DNA from: Halalkalicoccus sp. NIPERK01
GTDB taxonomy: Archaea > Halobacteriota > Halobacteria > Halobacteriales > Halalkalicoccaceae
Length of the DNA: 64,000 nt
Assembly (NCBI RefSeq): GCF_030287405.1
Contig: NZ_JASVVV010000008.1
Location: 62,001-126,000 of the forward strand
Direction of reading: 5' to 3'
Positions 23,511 through 31,936 of the stretch are shown one piece after another. Made by a program: the position numbers and the translations under genes. How positions within the stretch are numbered: the first letter of the stretch is position 1; every line of letters begins with the position of its first letter. The notes beneath the pieces are model-generated. The model made no database searches, was not told the origin of the DNA, and saw only the letters and a list, made by a program, of their open reading frames with translations.

Positions 23511-23687
23511 ATGATCGCACGGCTGCAACGGTTCGCCCTGTTCGCCCTGTACCAGACGACCGTCGCCCTCGGGCTGTTCATGCTCCCGGTGGCGATCGGG
23601 ATGAAACGAATCGGCGTCTCGCTGCCGATCCACCGCCTCCTCGCGCGGGTGGAACGCGCCTACGAGGCTCGTTCGTCCGCGGAGTGA
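23511..23687 (+). CDS. small hydrophobic protein
   Basis: 58 residues: MIARLQRFALFALYQTTVAL and on, one membrane helix at about 9-33, then a basic tail IHRLLARVERAYEARSS. The start at 23511 is favoured by the TATA box spacing; GTG codons at 23487 and 23493 would add a few residues. I do not recognise it. It is upstream of psmB on the same strand but psmB has its own TATA box. Confidence 0.6.
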   Translation: MIARLQRFALFALYQTTVALGLFMLPVAIGMKRIGVSLPIHRLLARVERAYEARSSAE

Positions 23688-23705
23688 TCGGCCGGAACGA
23701 GTGGG

Positions 23706-23712
23706 TTTATGA
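23706..23712 (+). promoter_or_regulatory. psmB promoter
   Basis: TTTATGA is centred 27 bases before the psmB ATG; the transcript should be leaderless. Confidence 0.6.
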
Positions 23713-23735
23713 ATCCGCGTCGGTAACGTCCGGTA

Positions 23736-24479
23736 ATGCGAACGCCAGACGACCTACAGCTTTCGGAGTCGCTCGCGTCGAGCCCCGGTCAGGCCAACCC
23801 CTACGAGCCCGAACTGGGGGCGCTTCCCGACGCCGAACTGCCCGAGGGGGCCGACGCCGCGGAGCTCAAGACCGGCACCACGACCGTCGGTCTCCGGGCG
23901 GAGGACGGCGTCGTGATGGCGACCGACATGCGCGCGAGCCTCGGCAACATGGTCTCGAGTAAAACCGTACAAAAGGTCGAGGACGTCCACCCGACGGGCG
24001 CGCTCACCATCGCGGGGTCGGTCAGCGCCGCCCAGTCGCTGATCCGGACCCTTCGAGCCGAGGTCAACCTCTACGACGCCCGCCAGGGCGAGGACATGAG
24101 CATGACCGCGCTGTCGACGCTCACCAGCAACCTGCTTCGCAGCGGCGGCTTCTTCATCGTCGTACCCGTGCTGGGCGGCGTCGACGACGAGGGCCCCCAC
24201 ATCTACAGCATGGACGCCCTCGGAGGGACCACCGAGGAGACCTACGCCGTTTCGGGTTCCGGTTCCCAGTTCGCGCTGGGCGTCCTCGAACAGCAGTACG
24301 AGGAGGGGCTCGGCGTCGAGGAGGCCCGCGACGTCGCCATCCGGAGCGTGGGAAGCGCCGTCGAGCGCGACACCGCGAGCGGCAACGGGATCAACATCGC
24401 CACCGTCACCGAGGCGGGTGTCGAGATCGAGCGCTACGAGGAGTTCGAGGGGATCGACGACATCTCGAGCGGTCGATAG
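23736..24479 (+). CDS. psmB: proteasome beta subunit
   Basis: PsmB carries the proteolytic site of the archaeal 20S proteasome. A 47-residue propeptide ends at KTG; self-cleavage before Thr48 (TTTVGLRAEDGVVMATD) exposes the nucleophile. The lysine-bearing SSKTVQKV and the GSGSQFALG loop fit the family. The alpha subunit and the PAN ATPase are not in the window. The stop is immediately followed by the convergent ligase gene. Confidence 0.96.
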   Translation: MRTPDDLQLSESLASSPGQANPYEPELGALPDAELPEGADAAELKTGTTTVGLRAEDGVVMATDMRASLGNMVSSKTVQKVEDVHPTGALTIAGSVSAAQSLIRTLRAEVNLYDARQGEDMSMTALSTLTSNLLRSGGFFIVVPVLGGVDDEGPHIYSMDALGGTTEETYAVSGSGSQFALGVLEQQYEEGLGVEEARDVAIRSVGSAVERDTASGNGINIATVTEAGVEIERYEEFEGIDDISSGR

Positions 24480-26000
24480 CTACCGATCGTCGATCCAGTC
24501 GGCGAAGCTTCCCTCCAACAGCGTCTCCTTCTGGCGGTCGATGTACTCGCGTTGCGCGGTGTGGATCGCCCCGTCGAGCGACTCGCCCGCGTCGACGAGG
24601 TCGCTCACGCGTTCGTGGCGGAGTTCGGCGGGCGAGTAGCCGTGGCGGGCGCGGTGGCGAAGCGGCCAGAGGTACGTCTCGACCTCCTGGTCGGAGAGCC
24701 CGCGGAGTTTGAGGCCGTCGCGGGCGTGGTCGAACAGGTCGGCGAAGAGCGCCTCGCCGTCGACGATCGCCTCGCCGCCGCCGGTGATCCACGAGAGGTC
24801 CGCCGAGAGGCCGTCGCGCATCGCGCAGTAGAAGTTCTCGCGGGCGTCGGCCCAGTCGAGGCCGATCACGGGGTGTTCGCGCCGGGGGAGGCTCTCGAGG
24901 AGGCCGGCGAACATCGCGAGAAACGCGACCGAGTCCCTGACGGTGGGCTGGGAGCCGATCGGCCGGAACTCGATGCGGGCGTTCGCCGCCGAGCGGGTCG
25001 CGCCGTCGAAGACCGGGCGGACCCACCGCCAGTAGGTGCCGTGTTTCATGCGGAAGTGGGCGAACTCGTCGTCGAACCGGTTGGAGGTCTCGACGGGCAT
25101 CGGGACGATGGTGTCGTCGGCGACGATCCGGTCGACCGCCTCCTCGACGCTCGAGAGGTCGTGGGGGAACCGAACCTTCCCCGGCCGTCCCTCGTTCAGC
25201 ACCGACTCGAAGACGGCGATCCGGTGGGACATCCACGCCTCCTCGACGATCCGTTCGTCCGAACCATCCTCGTAGAGGTCGGGCGGGAAAAACGGCGAGT
25301 TCGCCCCGAGCGCGAGCAGCGGGCCGGCGATCCGCAGCGCGTAGTTGAAGTAGTCGGGCAGGTCGGCGGCGTGGGCCACCTGGTAGTGGGGCTGGATCGA
25401 CGTGATGAGGCTCTCGGGCATCACGGTGGCGGAGTCGAGCGAGACGTTCGGCGCGGCGAGTCGCATCCCGGCGGTGGTCTCGCCCTCGGCGTTGGCCATC
25501 GCGTGGTACCTGACCGAGTCGCTCATGTTGGTCGCGATGCGGACCCCGCCGTCGACGACGTGGTCGGTGAGGTACTCGCGGGCGCCCTCGCCCTCGGGGG
25601 GGATCGTCCACATGCCGTCGCTGACGAGCGTGATCCCCTCGGGGCGCACACAGTCGAGCGCGGTCGTGAGGCGGGCCTTGATCTCCGCCTCCTGTGCGAG
25701 CAGGCCGTGGGCGTTCAGCGGCTGGGGGCTGGTCGACATCTCGGCGTTGTGCAGGCCGAGTTCCTTCTCGAAGCCGATGTACTCGAGTACCCGTCGGGGA
25801 ACGCGCCGCAGCGCGCTCGTTTCGTCGTCGACGGCGTAGAACTCGTACTCGAAGCCGACGATCGCCTGCGGATTGTCGAAGACGCCCTCCGAAAGTCCCT
25901 CGATGATGACGTCGGCGTCCTCGGCCGCCCGTCGCTGGAACGTCGCCGCGTCGATCCCAAGGGCGTCCGTCACCGCCTGCGCGAGGTGGGATTCGGTCAT
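24480..26000 (-). CDS. GCS2-family glutamate-cysteine ligase-like protein
   Basis: 506 residues of the carboxylate-amine ligase type. VGFEYEFYAVDD near residue 49 and HNAEMSTSPQPL near 84 resemble the ATP/substrate motifs, and ARIEFRPIGSQPTVRD lies near 340. Haloarchaea use gamma-glutamylcysteine as the main thiol, made by this type of enzyme, but shorter GshA proteins exist and this longer form may have another amino acid substrate. TATA-like CTTTCAAG sits about 27 bases before the ATG. Confidence 0.75.
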   Translation of the reverse strand: MTESHLAQAVTDALGIDAATFQRRAAEDADVIIEGLSEGVFDNPQAIVGFEYEFYAVDDETSALRRVPRRVLEYIGFEKELGLHNAEMSTSPQPLNAHGLLAQEAEIKARLTTALDCVRPEGITLVSDGMWTIPPEGEGAREYLTDHVVDGGVRIATNMSDSVRYHAMANAEGETTAGMRLAAPNVSLDSATVMPESLITSIQPHYQVAHAADLPDYFNYALRIAGPLLALGANSPFFPPDLYEDGSDERIVEEAWMSHRIAVFESVLNEGRPGKVRFPHDLSSVEEAVDRIVADDTIVPMPVETSNRFDDEFAHFRMKHGTYWRWVRPVFDGATRSAANARIEFRPIGSQPTVRDSVAFLAMFAGLLESLPRREHPVIGLDWADARENFYCAMRDGLSADLSWITGGGEAIVDGEALFADLFDHARDGLKLRGLSDQEVETYLWPLRHRARHGYSPAELRHERVSDLVDAGESLDGAIHTAQREYIDRQKETLLEGSFADWIDDR

Positions 26001-26166
26001 TGCTCAGGGGTCGGCCGCCGACCACCTTGAAAGGTGGAGTGTTCGATCAGGATGGTCAGCGATTCGGCCGCACCGGGGGCCGCCGTTCCACCGTCGAAGG
26101 GATAGGAAACCGGTTCGGACGGATGCAGGCGACAGCGTAATGCGGCGGGCACCCGCGAGAGGTGAC

Positions 26167-27336
26167 ATGGAGTACGACCGAGAGGTGGGCCGACGACTCG
26201 GGTTGGGGTTGATCGTGTTCGGGCTGTTTCTCGTCGCCGCCTACGTCGTCGAGGCGTTCATCGCCGTCGTCGTGTTCGCCGTCTTCCTCTACTACTCGGT
26301 CCGGCCGATCCACCGATTCCTCCGGCGGTTCGGCATCCCCCAGCGCCTGCGGGCGGTCCTCGCGATCACCCTGTTCGGGATCCCGTTTCTGGTCCTGCTC
26401 GTCTACACGGTCGCCATCATCGTCATCGAGACGCAGGCACTCGTCGAGGCCTACGAGATCCAGGACCAGGTGCTCGGTCGGGGGCTGGAGGAGTTCGACG
26501 TCGCCGCGCTGGACCTCGACACCCTCCAGGAGGCGATCACCACCGCGGGCGCACAGGGCTCGATCTTCGCAGCGCTGTTCAGCCTCTCCAGCGCGGTGAG
26601 CGTCGTCGGCAGCGCGCTCGTCCAGCTCATGATCCTCGTCGTCGCCACCTACTACATGCTCGTCGACGGGCCGCGACTGCGCGCGTGGATCCTCACGCAC
26701 TTCGACGACACGGGAATCATCCGCCGCTACTTCGAGGAGGCCGATCCCGAGCTCTCGATGACGCTCTTCGGCAACATCGTCAACGTGTTCGTCACCGCCA
26801 TCATGGGCGTCCTCGTCTTTTTCACGTACAACTTCTTCGTCCCCGAGCCGGTGGAGGTGCCGTTTCCGGGGCTGTTGGCCGCGCTGGCCGGGATCGGCAG
26901 CCTGATCCCCGTGGTCGGAATCAAACTCGTCTACGTCCCCGTCGGGATCGGCCTCGCGGCGGCGGTCTTCGCGGCCGGGCAGACCGCGCTGTTGCTCTAC
27001 GTCGGGGTCTTCTTCGTCGTCGCGGGGGTGTTCGTCGACTTCATCCCCGATTTCTTCATCCGCGCGCTCATCAGCGGCGAGAACACCCACACCGGGATGT
27101 TGCTGCTCAGCTACATCGTCGGCCCCACCGTCTTCGGCTTCTACGGGCTGTTCCTCCTCCCGATCCTGCTGATCCTCCTGATCAACGCGACCCACGTCCT
27201 CCTGCCGTACGTCCTCTGGGGCGAGAACACCCCCGCCCAGCAGACCCGCCTCGAGGACTTCGGCGCTTCCGAGCGGGAGCCACCGCCGGTCGCCACCGCA
27301 CACGAGACGGACGCGACGCCGGTGGTCGAGGACTAG
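26167..27336 (+). CDS. AI-2E family transporter (permease)
   Basis: 389 residues with about seven or eight membrane helices and the family's long central loop (about 90-150). The C-terminal conserved GPTVFGFYGLFLLPILLIL region is clear. Members export varied small molecules; some are Na+(Li+)/H+ antiporters and the AI-2 role is not general. I chose the ATG at 26167 because a GAGAGGTG ribosome site precedes it. The gene converges with the amphi-Trp gene, with 4 bases of overlap. Confidence 0.85.
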   Translation: MEYDREVGRRLGLGLIVFGLFLVAAYVVEAFIAVVVFAVFLYYSVRPIHRFLRRFGIPQRLRAVLAITLFGIPFLVLLVYTVAIIVIETQALVEAYEIQDQVLGRGLEEFDVAALDLDTLQEAITTAGAQGSIFAALFSLSSAVSVVGSALVQLMILVVATYYMLVDGPRLRAWILTHFDDTGIIRRYFEEADPELSMTLFGNIVNVFVTAIMGVLVFFTYNFFVPEPVEVPFPGLLAALAGIGSLIPVVGIKLVYVPVGIGLAAAVFAAGQTALLLYVGVFFVVAGVFVDFIPDFFIRALISGENTHTGMLLLSYIVGPTVFGFYGLFLLPILLILLINATHVLLPYVLWGENTPAQQTRLEDFGASEREPPPVATAHETDATPVVED

Positions 27337-27587
27337 CGCGGCTTCCAGTCGAGGGTCACGGTGACGGTCTCGCGGTCGCCCCGGAGGATCGAGGAGCCCT
27401 CGCGGACGCCGATCTCGTAGCCGATCTCCCCGGGCGGCGTGAGCCGAACCCGCTTGTTGCCGACCGGGACCTCGATGTCGCCGTCTTCGTCTCCCTCGTC
27501 CGCGTCCAACTCGTCGGCGAGGCGTCTGAGCTGTGTCGCGACGTCCGCACGACTCATCCGCTCCTCGTACAGGGTCTTCTCCGCCAT
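27333..27587 (-). CDS. amphi-Trp domain protein
   Basis: This 84-residue protein starts MAEKTLYEERMSRADVATQL and ends VTVTLDWKPR, the pattern of the small amphi-Trp family, with a helix followed by beta strands and a C-terminal W. The function is unknown. A TATA box lies exactly 27 bases before the ATG. Confidence 0.7.
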   Translation of the reverse strand: MAEKTLYEERMSRADVATQLRRLADELDADEGDEDGDIEVPVGNKRVRLTPPGEIGYEIGVREGSSILRGDRETVTVTLDWKPR

Positions 27588-27610
27588 AGCCGAACTGGGG
27601 GCACCGAACC

Positions 27611-27618
27611 GATAAACC
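27611..27618 (-). promoter_or_regulatory. promoter of the amphi-Trp gene
   Basis: GGTTTATC on the minus strand, centred 27 bases before the ATG at 27587; leaderless transcript expected. Confidence 0.6.
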
Positions 27619-27667
27619 TAGGGCGCGGACCGAAGCCTTCACCCGCTCGCCCCGACAACACGGACCG

Positions 27668-29338
27668 ATGGAGTTCAGCGAGTTCGCCGCCCGTGCCCGC
27701 GAGATCGAGGACGAGTCGGCGGACCTGGAGACGGTCTCGCTCGTCGCCGACCTCCTCCGGGACGCGAACGACGACTTGGCGGTCCTCGCGCGGTTCGTCC
27801 AGGGACGCGTCTTCCCGGCCTACGACTCGACGACCCTCGACATCGGGCCGAGCCTCTGCTATGGGGCGCTCGCGCGCGCGGCCGGCCCGAACGTCGGCCC
27901 CGAGGACGTAGAGGAGCGACTCGCCGACGTCGGCGAGATCGGCGCGGTCGCCGCGAGCTACGATCTGGGCGGCCAGCGGGGGCTCGCGGCGTTCGGCGAG
28001 GGAAGCGCGGACCTCACCGTCCGCGAGGTCGACTCGGAGCTTCGAGCGCTCGCCGCGGCGGCGGGGTCGGGCAGCGAGGACCGGAAGCTCGACCTCCTGT
28101 TCGGGCTGTTCAACCGGTGTAGCCCCGAGGAGGCGCGCTACCTCGCGCGGCTCGTCCTCTCGGAGATGCGAATCGGCGTCGGCGAGGGCACGGTTCGGGA
28201 CGCCATCGTCGAGGCGTTCGACGTCCCCGAGGAGCCCGTCGAACGCGCGCTCCAGGTGTCGAACGACTACGGTCGCGTCGCCGAGGTGGCACGCGATGGA
28301 GGAGCCGACGGCCTCGCCGGCCTCACCCTCGAGGTCGGCCGGCCCGTCCAGGCGATGCTCGCCCAATCGGGTGCCGTCGCCGACGTCCTCGAGGAGTGGG
28401 GCGAGGTCGGCGTCGAATGGAAGTACGACGGGGCACGTATCCAGCTCCACCACGACCCGACCGGCGAGGTGCGGGCGTTCTCCCGGAACATGGAGGAGAT
28501 CACCGACGCCCTGCCGGAGGTCGTCGAGTTCGCCGACGAGCGCCTCGACGCTCCGGCGATCCTCGACGGCGAGGTGGTTGCCGTCGACGGGAACGGTGCT
28601 CCCCTGCCGTTTCAGGAGGTGTTGCGGCGGTTCCGGCGCAAACACGACGTCGCCGCCGCGCGCGAGGCGGTCGCGGTCCGGCCCGTCTTCTTCGACTGCC
28701 TGCACGCCGACGGCGAGGACCTGCTCGACGACCCGCTGGTCGAACGCCACGACCGGCTGATCGAGCAACTGGGCGACGGCGACGAGGCCGCGGAGGGGCT
28801 CTCGAGGCTGTGGATCACGGACGACCCCGACGAGATCGCCGCGATCGAGGCCGACGCGCTCGAAGCGGGCCACGAGGGGGTCATGCTGAAAAAGCCCGAC
28901 TCGGCGTACTCGCCGGGTCGGCGGGGACGCAACTGGCGCAAGCGAAAACCCGACGTGGAGACGCTCGACCTCGTCGTCACGGGTGCGGAGTGGGGCGAGG
29001 GGCGGCGCGCGCAGTTCCTCGGGACGTTCGAGCTCTCGGTTCGCTCCGAGGGGGGGTTCGAGACGATCGGCAAGGTCGCGACCGGCGTCTCCGACGAAGA
29101 CCTCGCCGATCTCACCGACCTCCTCGAGCCGCACGTGCTGGCCGAGCGCGGACAGGCGGTCGAGTTGCGCCCCGCGGTGGTCTTCGAGGTGGGCTACGAG
29201 GAGATCCAGCGCTCGCCGACGTACGGGTCGGGCTACGCGCTTCGATTCCCGCGATTCCTCGCGGTTCGGTCGGATAAACCGATCGAGGAGGCCGCTTCGC
29301 TGGCGGATGTCCGGCGACTCGTCGGCGACCGGTCGTGA
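27668..29338 (+). CDS. lig: ATP-dependent DNA ligase
   Basis: This 556-residue archaeal-type replicative ligase seals Okazaki fragments. The AMP-accepting lysine is K252 in VEWKYDGARIQLH; ILDGEVVAVD, GHEGVMLKKPDSAY and GRNWRKRKPD are later nucleotidyltransferase motifs. N-terminal DNA-binding helices (1-210) and a C-terminal OB fold (about 440-550) complete the usual three domains. Length is normal for the family. Confidence 0.95.
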   Translation: MEFSEFAARAREIEDESADLETVSLVADLLRDANDDLAVLARFVQGRVFPAYDSTTLDIGPSLCYGALARAAGPNVGPEDVEERLADVGEIGAVAASYDLGGQRGLAAFGEGSADLTVREVDSELRALAAAAGSGSEDRKLDLLFGLFNRCSPEEARYLARLVLSEMRIGVGEGTVRDAIVEAFDVPEEPVERALQVSNDYGRVAEVARDGGADGLAGLTLEVGRPVQAMLAQSGAVADVLEEWGEVGVEWKYDGARIQLHHDPTGEVRAFSRNMEEITDALPEVVEFADERLDAPAILDGEVVAVDGNGAPLPFQEVLRRFRRKHDVAAAREAVAVRPVFFDCLHADGEDLLDDPLVERHDRLIEQLGDGDEAAEGLSRLWITDDPDEIAAIEADALEAGHEGVMLKKPDSAYSPGRRGRNWRKRKPDVETLDLVVTGAEWGEGRRAQFLGTFELSVRSEGGFETIGKVATGVSDEDLADLTDLLEPHVLAERGQAVELRPAVVFEVGYEEIQRSPTYGSGYALRFPRFLAVRSDKPIEEAASLADVRRLVGDRS

Positions 29339-29366
29339 GTCGTCGACGGAACCGCCACCCGTCGTG

Positions 29367-29543
29367 TCACGCCGCGTGTTGCGGGTACCGCTCCTCCCTG
29401 ACGAACGCGTCCTCGCCACACGCGCCACAGCGGGCGGGTGGCTCGTATCGGTGGCCGTCGTCGGCGTGTTCGACGACGCCGACGCTCACGACCAGGCAGT
29501 TCGTACAGACGTACCGCTCGGGCGTCTCGGGTAAGTGGGCCAT
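29367..29543 (-). CDS. small zinc ribbon protein
   Basis: A 58-residue protein beginning MAHLPETPERYVCTNC and ending ERYPQHAA. It has two CxxC pairs: CTNC at 13-16 and CGAC at 39-42. This is a typical one-domain haloarchaeal zinc protein. The ATG follows a TATA-like AACTAAG about 27 bases upstream. It sits between lig and the hydrolase gene. Function unknown. Confidence 0.7.
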   Translation of the reverse strand: MAHLPETPERYVCTNCLVVSVGVVEHADDGHRYEPPARCGACGEDAFVREERYPQHAA

Positions 29544-29622
29544 GTGATGGTGGACGGGTGAAAACGACTTAGTTACCGTTGCGGGTCGTCCGACAGATCG
29601 GACCGGTCGTCGATCGTCCGCG

Positions 29623-30807
29623 TCAGAGCGTCTCGTCGAGCCAGTCGTAGATGGTCGCCGCCGCGAGGCTCAGGTTGCCGAGTTGGCAGTGTTCGGCCGC
29701 ACCCTCCTCGGGGCCGAACACCCGCAGCGTCGGGTCCGGGAGCGCGTCGACGAACTCGTAGGCCAGCGGGAGCGCCACGAGGTGGTCGTCCTCGCCGGCC
29801 AGCACGAGCGTCGGACAGTCGATCCGCCCCGCGACGCCCCGCAGCGAGTACTCCTCGATCGTCGCCGAGAGCGCCGCGGCCGAGGGGGCGCCGAAGGTCC
29901 ACAACGAGTTGTTCAACTGCCAGCGTGCGGTGACGTCGAAGCGCGCGCCGAGCGCGGCCAGCGCGTTCACGGCAGACGCGGGGACGCGCTCGATGAGCCC
30001 GGCGATGCGCTCCTGGCCGTACGCGGAGGCCGCCCGGAGGTCGTAACAGTGGTCGAACGCGACGCAGGCGCTCACCCGCTCGTCGAACGCCGCCGCCCGC
30101 GGCGCGTAGTACCCCCCGAGGCTCGCGCCCAGCAGCGCGATCCGCTCGTCGTCGATTTCGGACCGTCCCTCGAGGAAATCGAGGACTGGCCCGACGACCG
30201 CCTCCCAGTCGGGCCGGGCGGTCATCCCCTCTAGTCGGAGCGGCGCGCCCTGTCCGGGGCCGTCGAACGCGAGACAGGCGTAACCCCGTTCGAGGGCGGC
30301 GGGGATCCCACAGAGGAAGTACAGTTCCTCGGCGAGCGAGTCGAACCCGCCGAGACAGACGACCGTCGCGAGCGGCCCGTCCTCCTCGCCGGGGAGGTAG
30401 AGATAGCCCGGCAGGGTCGTCCCCTCGTAGGGGATCTCGACGCGCTCGACCGGCGTATCGAGCAGGTCGATCCCGGCCCGGAAGGCCTCGCGGCTGCGTT
30501 CGTAGGTCGGCCGTCGGCGCGGGTCGTCGGCCGCGAGGAAGAACTCGGCGGTCCGGTAGTAGGTGTGCGCCCGGAGGAACGCGCCGCGTGCGCTGATCGG
30601 GTGGCCGTCGGCGAGCGCGGCGTCGGCCCGTCGCGCACAGCGCTCGCCGGCGTACCGCCACTCGGCGTGCCACGCCTCGAGGTCACCCTCGGGGATCCGC
30701 TCGGCCGTAGACAGCACCTCGCCGGGCTCCGCACCGCCGTAGGTGGTGTACGCCAGTGCACGAAGCGTCTGGTAGTCGAGGGTCGGCTCGGAGAAGTGAA
30801 CGTTCAT
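29623..30807 (-). CDS. alpha/beta hydrolase, FrsA/DUF1100-like
   Basis: 394 residues. The first 130 are helical; then VVCLGGFDSLAEELYF forms the oxyanion region, LLGASLGGYYAPR carries the nucleophile serine, and LVLAGEDDHLV and EHCQLGN give the acidic and histidine positions. The N-terminal helical cap plus core resembles FrsA and the 2,6-dihydropseudooxynicotine hydrolase group, which cleave C-C bonds, but the substrate is unknown. It starts 37 bases after top6A with its own TATA-like CTATTTCC. Confidence 0.8.
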   Translation of the reverse strand: MNVHFSEPTLDYQTLRALAYTTYGGAEPGEVLSTAERIPEGDLEAWHAEWRYAGERCARRADAALADGHPISARGAFLRAHTYYRTAEFFLAADDPRRRPTYERSREAFRAGIDLLDTPVERVEIPYEGTTLPGYLYLPGEEDGPLATVVCLGGFDSLAEELYFLCGIPAALERGYACLAFDGPGQGAPLRLEGMTARPDWEAVVGPVLDFLEGRSEIDDERIALLGASLGGYYAPRAAAFDERVSACVAFDHCYDLRAASAYGQERIAGLIERVPASAVNALAALGARFDVTARWQLNNSLWTFGAPSAAALSATIEEYSLRGVAGRIDCPTLVLAGEDDHLVALPLAYEFVDALPDPTLRVFGPEEGAAEHCQLGNLSLAAATIYDWLDETL

Positions 30808-30844
30808 CCATCTCCACTACGCCGCGTCGGGAAATAGCCTGTGG

Positions 30845-31936
30845 CTACAGGACGCCCATCTCGCCGAGCCGTTCGGGGAGGTAGGTGTCGGTGACGAAAT
30901 CGAGTCCGCGCGAGGCGAGCGCCTGCTGTTCGGCCTTCTCTCCGATCTCCAACTGCAGTTCGATCTGCTCGCGCCAGTAGTCCGTCTGGAACCGGGGATC
31001 CTCGAGTTCGTTCTCGAGGGCGTTGACGTCCGAGTCGCTCAGTGGGTCGGTCGGGAGGTCGTACTCGACGATGTCCTCGGGCTGGATGCCGACGAACTGC
31101 GCCTCGGGGGTCGCGAGGTACTCCGAGAGGTGGGCCGATTTGATCGAGCCGTACGCCACGGAGCCGTAGATCCGGTAGGACCACGGGTCGCCGTCGGTGA
31201 AAACGGTCACGGGGAGGTCAAGTTCGTCGTGCAGGCGCTTCGTGATCCGGCGGGTCGCGCGCGCGGGCTGACCCTTGAGGTGAACGACGATCACGTTGTA
31301 GTCCTCGTCGAAGCCGTTCTCGACGAGCCGGTCTCGCATCCCACCGGTCTCGACACAGAGGACGAAGTCGGCGTCGTTGTCGAGGAACTCGATCGTGTCG
31401 GGGTTGTTCGGGATCTGGTAGCCCCCCTCGCCGACGTCCTCCTGGCAGTGGATCACCCGCTCTCCCCGTCGGGTCTGCTCGCGGAGTTCGAGCGGGCCCA
31501 TAAGGGTCGCTCCCGACTCCTCGGGGCGCATGTGGAAGTCCTCGCGGGTCACCGAGGAGACGATCTCGAGGTCCTCGATCAGCTGGTTGGACTCGTCCTG
31601 GTCGTTGAACTGTGCCTCCTCGTTGTCCCAGCTTTCGGAGAGGTAGTAGAGTTCACGCAGCGTCGAGGAGCGGTCCTCTCCCAACTGCTCTGCGAGGAAG
31701 TCGATCGTGTAGATCGCCTTCAGCAGCTTGCGCGCCCCCCGGACGGAGTTCGCCGAACGGGTGCTCGTCCGGTCGCCGTAGACCCACACCCGCGAGTCCT
31801 CGTCGTACTCGATGTTGCTCTTCGTTCGCGTCGGGAGCGTCATCTCGGGGATGTCGCCCTCGGCGAACTGGTCGTAGAACTCGGCGGCGAGTTCGATCAG
31901 CTGTTCGCGTGCGTCGTGTGGTGTGTCCGTGCTCAT
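30845..31936 (-). CDS. top6A: DNA topoisomerase VI subunit A
   Basis: The 363-residue Spo11/Top6A-type protein cuts DNA through a tyrosine. LRELYYLSE holds the catalytic Tyr (Y98 by alignment to the second Y). The Toprim metal site follows: the E of CVETGG and the DGD of [10 protein letters not shown]. The ATG overlaps the end of top6B by 4 bases. Topo VI decatenates and relaxes DNA; with gyrase nearby it sets DNA topology. Confidence 0.96.
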   Translation of the reverse strand: MSTDTPHDAREQLIELAAEFYDQFAEGDIPEMTLPTRTKSNIEYDEDSRVWVYGDRTSTRSANSVRGARKLLKAIYTIDFLAEQLGEDRSSTLRELYYLSESWDNEEAQFNDQDESNQLIEDLEIVSSVTREDFHMRPEESGATLMGPLELREQTRRGERVIHCQEDVGEGGYQIPNNPDTIEFLDNDADFVLCVETGGMRDRLVENGFDEDYNVIVVHLKGQPARATRRITKRLHDELDLPVTVFTDGDPWSYRIYGSVAYGSIKSAHLSEYLATPEAQFVGIQPEDIVEYDLPTDPLSDSDVNALENELEDPRFQTDYWREQIELQLEIGEKAEQQALASRGLDFVTDTYLPERLGEMGVL